A stretch of DNA of 60,000 bases. Source: Membranipora membranacea. Its lineage: Eukaryota > Bryozoa > Gymnolaemata > Cheilostomatida > Membraniporidae. The position numbers were made by a program, and so were the translations under genes. The stretch lies in contig OU612072.1 in assembly GCA_914767715.1 (NCBI GenBank), forward strand, positions 14,944,001-15,004,000, given 5' to 3'. Every line of letters starts with the position of its first letter. The first letter of the stretch is position 1. Under the pieces are notes generated by a model. The model did not search any database. It saw nothing but the letters and a program-made list of their open reading frames with translations, and was not told the DNA's origin. Shown piece by piece: positions 56,869 through 60,000 of this stretch.

Positions 56869-59805
56869 GAGCAGAATTCAGATAAATCAACAACATCTGA
56901 GTATGGATACTGTGCAAACCGGGATATCCATAATAAGAACTGTAGTAATGAGTTCACTTTTGGGTGCCTGATTATGATTGAGGGTAGCATATTGTTGTGT
57001 TTTTCTTTCTCGTTTTCATAGATGTGATAAAGCAATTGTTTGGCTCTGACTAGCTGGTGAGTGGGAAAAGAGTAAAGGCCAGGTCAGATGGTGGTTTCCT
57101 GAAAGTCTCTACTAATAAAAAATGATCGTGTATATTATTTTAGATCCACTTTCATTATCACTCAATAGCATGCTTTCTGTGATAATCACATCGCAGCCAA
57201 AACATTGGCTAGGTTTATTCCAGTCGAAATTCATTCCAGCTACGTTCAATCAAGGCATTTGAGACCAGATTGTTATGTAATAATTAGGGGTGTGTGACAG
57301 ATTCGATACTTTGGTCATTTGTTTTCAGGTTTTCAGACCAAGCTTAGAAAACCTATAAATTCTGGTTAAAAACATAGTATGGTGAGGTGGTAAACTTATC
57401 ATAATATACATTTTATCTGGTAAATACTGATAGTGCACTGTTATCGAAAAACTCTGATATCATCGCAAATTAAACTCTGAAATGCTATGAATCCAAATAT
57501 CAGAGTTTTACGTTACCATTCTCTGAAAGCATATGTTAGATATATATTAGGAAGAGCAGAATCAGTAATTGAGTGCAAAAACTGTCTTTATTGAAGGACA
57601 GTTTGGGCTTTATTTAAAGAAACAGCCCTAAATAGAAACCTAGACTGATCTATTCTTCCCAAATCTTTCAAATGATTTCATACAAACTAACCTGAAAGCA
57701 CATCCTCAAATCTCATTTTCTCTCTCCCAATGTTTTATTCTGGTTAACTCCTCAAGCAATGCAAAATCGAAGCTGTTGGGTACGGGAGTGGATCCTCAAG
57801 TTCGCCTTCTTTTCTGATCGCCAAAAGTATTTGCCAGTCAAGCCCGGAAGTAGGGTGTTTCTGTATCTGTACTTGTGTATAGTCTAAAAGCTCGTTTTGG
57901 AAGATAAAAATGGGGTGTGTTCGATAAGTTAGAGGTACAATAGAAATTTTTACCATACATGGGATGGCAAAAAATAAACTGGTTTTGCAGCACCTCCGTC
58001 AATACAAAACACAACCAACAATTCTGGAGCAATGTCAGACTGGACATTGAAAATGTGTTATTGCACGTCTGCAATAACTCACCCAACATGCATACACTAG
58101 CAAACAAAAATTAATTTACAAAACTACCAAATTTTGTCCCCTGACCATTCTCTAGGAATTTCATTCTACAAAAGAAAAATGGTTAATTCATTTTAATCGT
58201 TGTACTCAGCTTTTACATGGTTATCTTCTCATGAGAGCGGGACAACAGGCTAAGAGCTACGACAGGTTAAACTCGTTCAGGTTGAGAGCGTAACTTCATG
58301 ACAATAAGTGTGTTACAGAAGGCTTTTGTGACTGATAATAACAATAACAGGCTAATGGGGGTATGTTATCTGTATTTATACACTCATTGCCTCCTAAATA
58401 TTGACGCATGACTTTCGATACGCTTGTCGGAGTTAGTGACGAGATAGTAGGTGAGGTATTTTGTACCGGACTTTGAGTAATCCGATCTGACACCTGATAC
58501 TATGGTGTCAAGTGATAAAATCCTCGCATACCTATGAGTTCAATGATATATTCCAACATGATTGAATTGGTTGGTGAGATGGGAAGCTGGTCCGGCTCTC
58601 GGAATCAAATTGTCATTTGTTGGAGACTCCACTACCGGTTGGTTACCTTTATTTATTTTAGTTCACTTGTTATTTCACCAATCATGTTAGAGATAAGAGC
58701 ATCCATGGCGTGTAACCGCCCAGTCCTTCAAATTGTTATTTAAAGTGATCATTTTGCTACAAATCCCTCCTAATTTTCTTTAAGCCCTGTACCAGTGAAA
58801 ACTTCCCAGAATGCTTTTTTTCCTTCCTGTGCAGCTTGGTTTTTATATGAACTGGGGAATCGAAGAAAACATCCAAAAGTGTTTCTACTGCAATTTTAGA
58901 CTTATGCATCCATAAGTGGCCATCAGATGTGAAGTGGTAAAACATTGGTTGATGGTAATGTTTTGAATAAACTAGTTCACATCAAAGGTCAAGTTCAGAA
59001 GCGTCCCATAATGCAATTTTCTTGATTGCCCAGTAAATTCACAGTATCAACATGCAGAAGCTAGATCTGACCACCCTGATTGTATGTACAGGCTGGTGCG
59101 ATCCTAGGAATGTTGTCTTTTCTACATGCTAAAATGGTACCCGGAAACTCAGACCAACAAAAATTTGGACATCATGCTGCATGTTTGTCATGAGGATTAT
59201 TCATGAGTATGTACCTGACAAACAATAAACTAGTTTGCTCCAGAGGAAGGAATGGCAAGACCTGACAGTTCTACAGATAGCAGCTTATCAGGACAAAGAA
59301 GACACAATGATAGCAATAAGAGATACTGTAAACTAATGATGCATGGCCTGAGTTACTCACAGCTTCTATAACTAAGTTGCGGCTGCGGCGGCAAGGACAC
59401 AAGAGGTCCTACATACAAATAACACAAAAGGTAACTCAATTCTGGTATTTGGATTATCTGAATTTGATACTAAATAGAGTATGAAATAATAAACTCAATA
59501 CCTCCCAGTTTCATTATGTAATATAATTGAAGAAGCTGCCTCCCCTACCTTCATCATATCATGATTACATTATGAGTCACTGTTTTTAATTTTGGGATAA
59601 TCATTCAATTTTGAGATCGACAATAATGTATGAATTGAAAATTCAAGCCCCTTTTGTCAGAAGCAGTCATTGCATTCACTCAATCCTAGAGCAGTAGAGA
59701 GCGAGCAATGTATTAATTATATTTCCGACAAATCGGCAGTCACACAATAAACCACATTCCAGGGGTTCTAATAACATAAACTTGTATTGTTTTACCTTAT
59801 ATCAG
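56869..59805. other. Region between gene B and gene C, unit 2
   Basis: Counterpart of 19216-22170. No firm gene. The small frame seen in unit 1 at 21617 is also open here (from about 59253, MARPDSSTDSSLSG). Minus-strand frames at 57744-58107 are not convincing. Confidence 0.4.
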
Positions 59806-60000
59806 GACACTCAGATTCAGAACATCACAGAGACAGAGGCTCTAACTGTAGACTATATTAAGGAGTTATCCCCTCACAGCTCACGTTACATCATCCCTCA
59901 TAAACAGGAGAAGAGTAAGAGATATGGTCTGATCCTGTTCAGCTCAGACCGCCGATCAGGAGCTGCAGAAGAGGCAGATGATCTTAAACAGGGGCTGGAG
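59806..60000 (+). CDS. Gene C, unit 2: caspase-like (C14) N-terminal part, cut by window end
   Basis: The exon begins after an ATATCAG acceptor and stays open to the last base. It encodes DTQIQNITETEALTVDYIKE, then a segment with HKQEKSKRYGLILFSS and EEADDLKQGLE. It has GAG where unit 1 has the TAG stop, so the visible part is intact. The catalytic His and Cys exons lie beyond the window. Upstream exons or a prodomain were not identified. Confidence 0.65.

Larger units (their letters stand above)
27354..60000. repeat. Tandem segmental duplication, unit 2
   Basis: Second copy of the gene A-B-C cassette, expanded by insertions at about 29350-30020, 30481-34660, 38795-43235 and 46070-47300. Outside those blocks it aligns to unit 1 through introns and intergenic DNA, with scattered substitutions and small indels. 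The unit continues past the window end inside gene C. Confidence 0.97.

Noticed and set aside
27354-60000. Second half as an alternate haplotype wrongly placed in tandem
   Set aside because: Not excluded, but the PRDX5 spacer between units, independent MITE insertions and about 10 kb of unit-specific DNA favour a real tandem duplication.

Overview
The window is animal nuclear DNA. It is AT-rich, its genes are split into many short exons with GT-AG introns, and it holds a peroxiredoxin-5 end, a caspase-like protease, LINE fragments and many TA-flanked MITEs. A sponge or another early-branching invertebrate would fit, but that is a guess. All recognised genes lie on the + strand.

The main structure is a tandem duplication of a three-gene cassette. 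Unit 1 covers about 1-22,365 plus a short 3' continuation. Unit 2 runs from about 27,354 to the window end and is roughly 10 kb longer because of insertions. Each unit carries the same genes in order: gene A (an unrecognised, very polar protein of about 305 aa), gene B (a type I membrane protein of about 650 aa) and gene C (caspase-like). Gene B has a predicted signal peptide, an ectodomain resembling a beta-propeller, a Thr/Ser-rich stalk, one membrane helix, and a tail with three YTSL motifs, one YETM and one YEDV. Gene B is open in both units. Gene A and gene C are broken in unit 1: A by a 1-nt deletion in exon 5, C by an in-frame TAG and a frameshift. A is intact in unit 2, and the visible part of C is open there.

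Between the units (24,075-25,107) lie the last two exons of a peroxiredoxin-5 gene. No exon carrying the peroxidatic cysteine is visible upstream. The spacer 25,108-27,353 has no other gene and contains a 336-bp MITE with a tRNA-like sequence inside it.

Unit 2 has gained mobile DNA: a LINE reverse-transcriptase relic (29.35-29.93 kb), a very large inverted repeat of about 4.1 kb (30.48-34.66 kb), a 4.4-kb insertion upstream of gene B that includes an element with long terminal inverted repeats and internal tandem repeats (40.8-42.7 kb), and a second LINE relic (46.1-47.06 kb). Unit 1 has its own insertions, mostly foldback elements and microsatellites.

The candidate system is the receptor-like gene B, duplicated together with a caspase-like gene. 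A cluster of amino-acid replacements in one ectodomain exon, an exon-duplicated stalk, and a tail exon whose splice acceptor could switch the tyrosine motifs on or off make it look like a diversifying cell-surface signalling receptor. That role is inference. The exon models come from splice signals, reading phase and agreement between the two copies.
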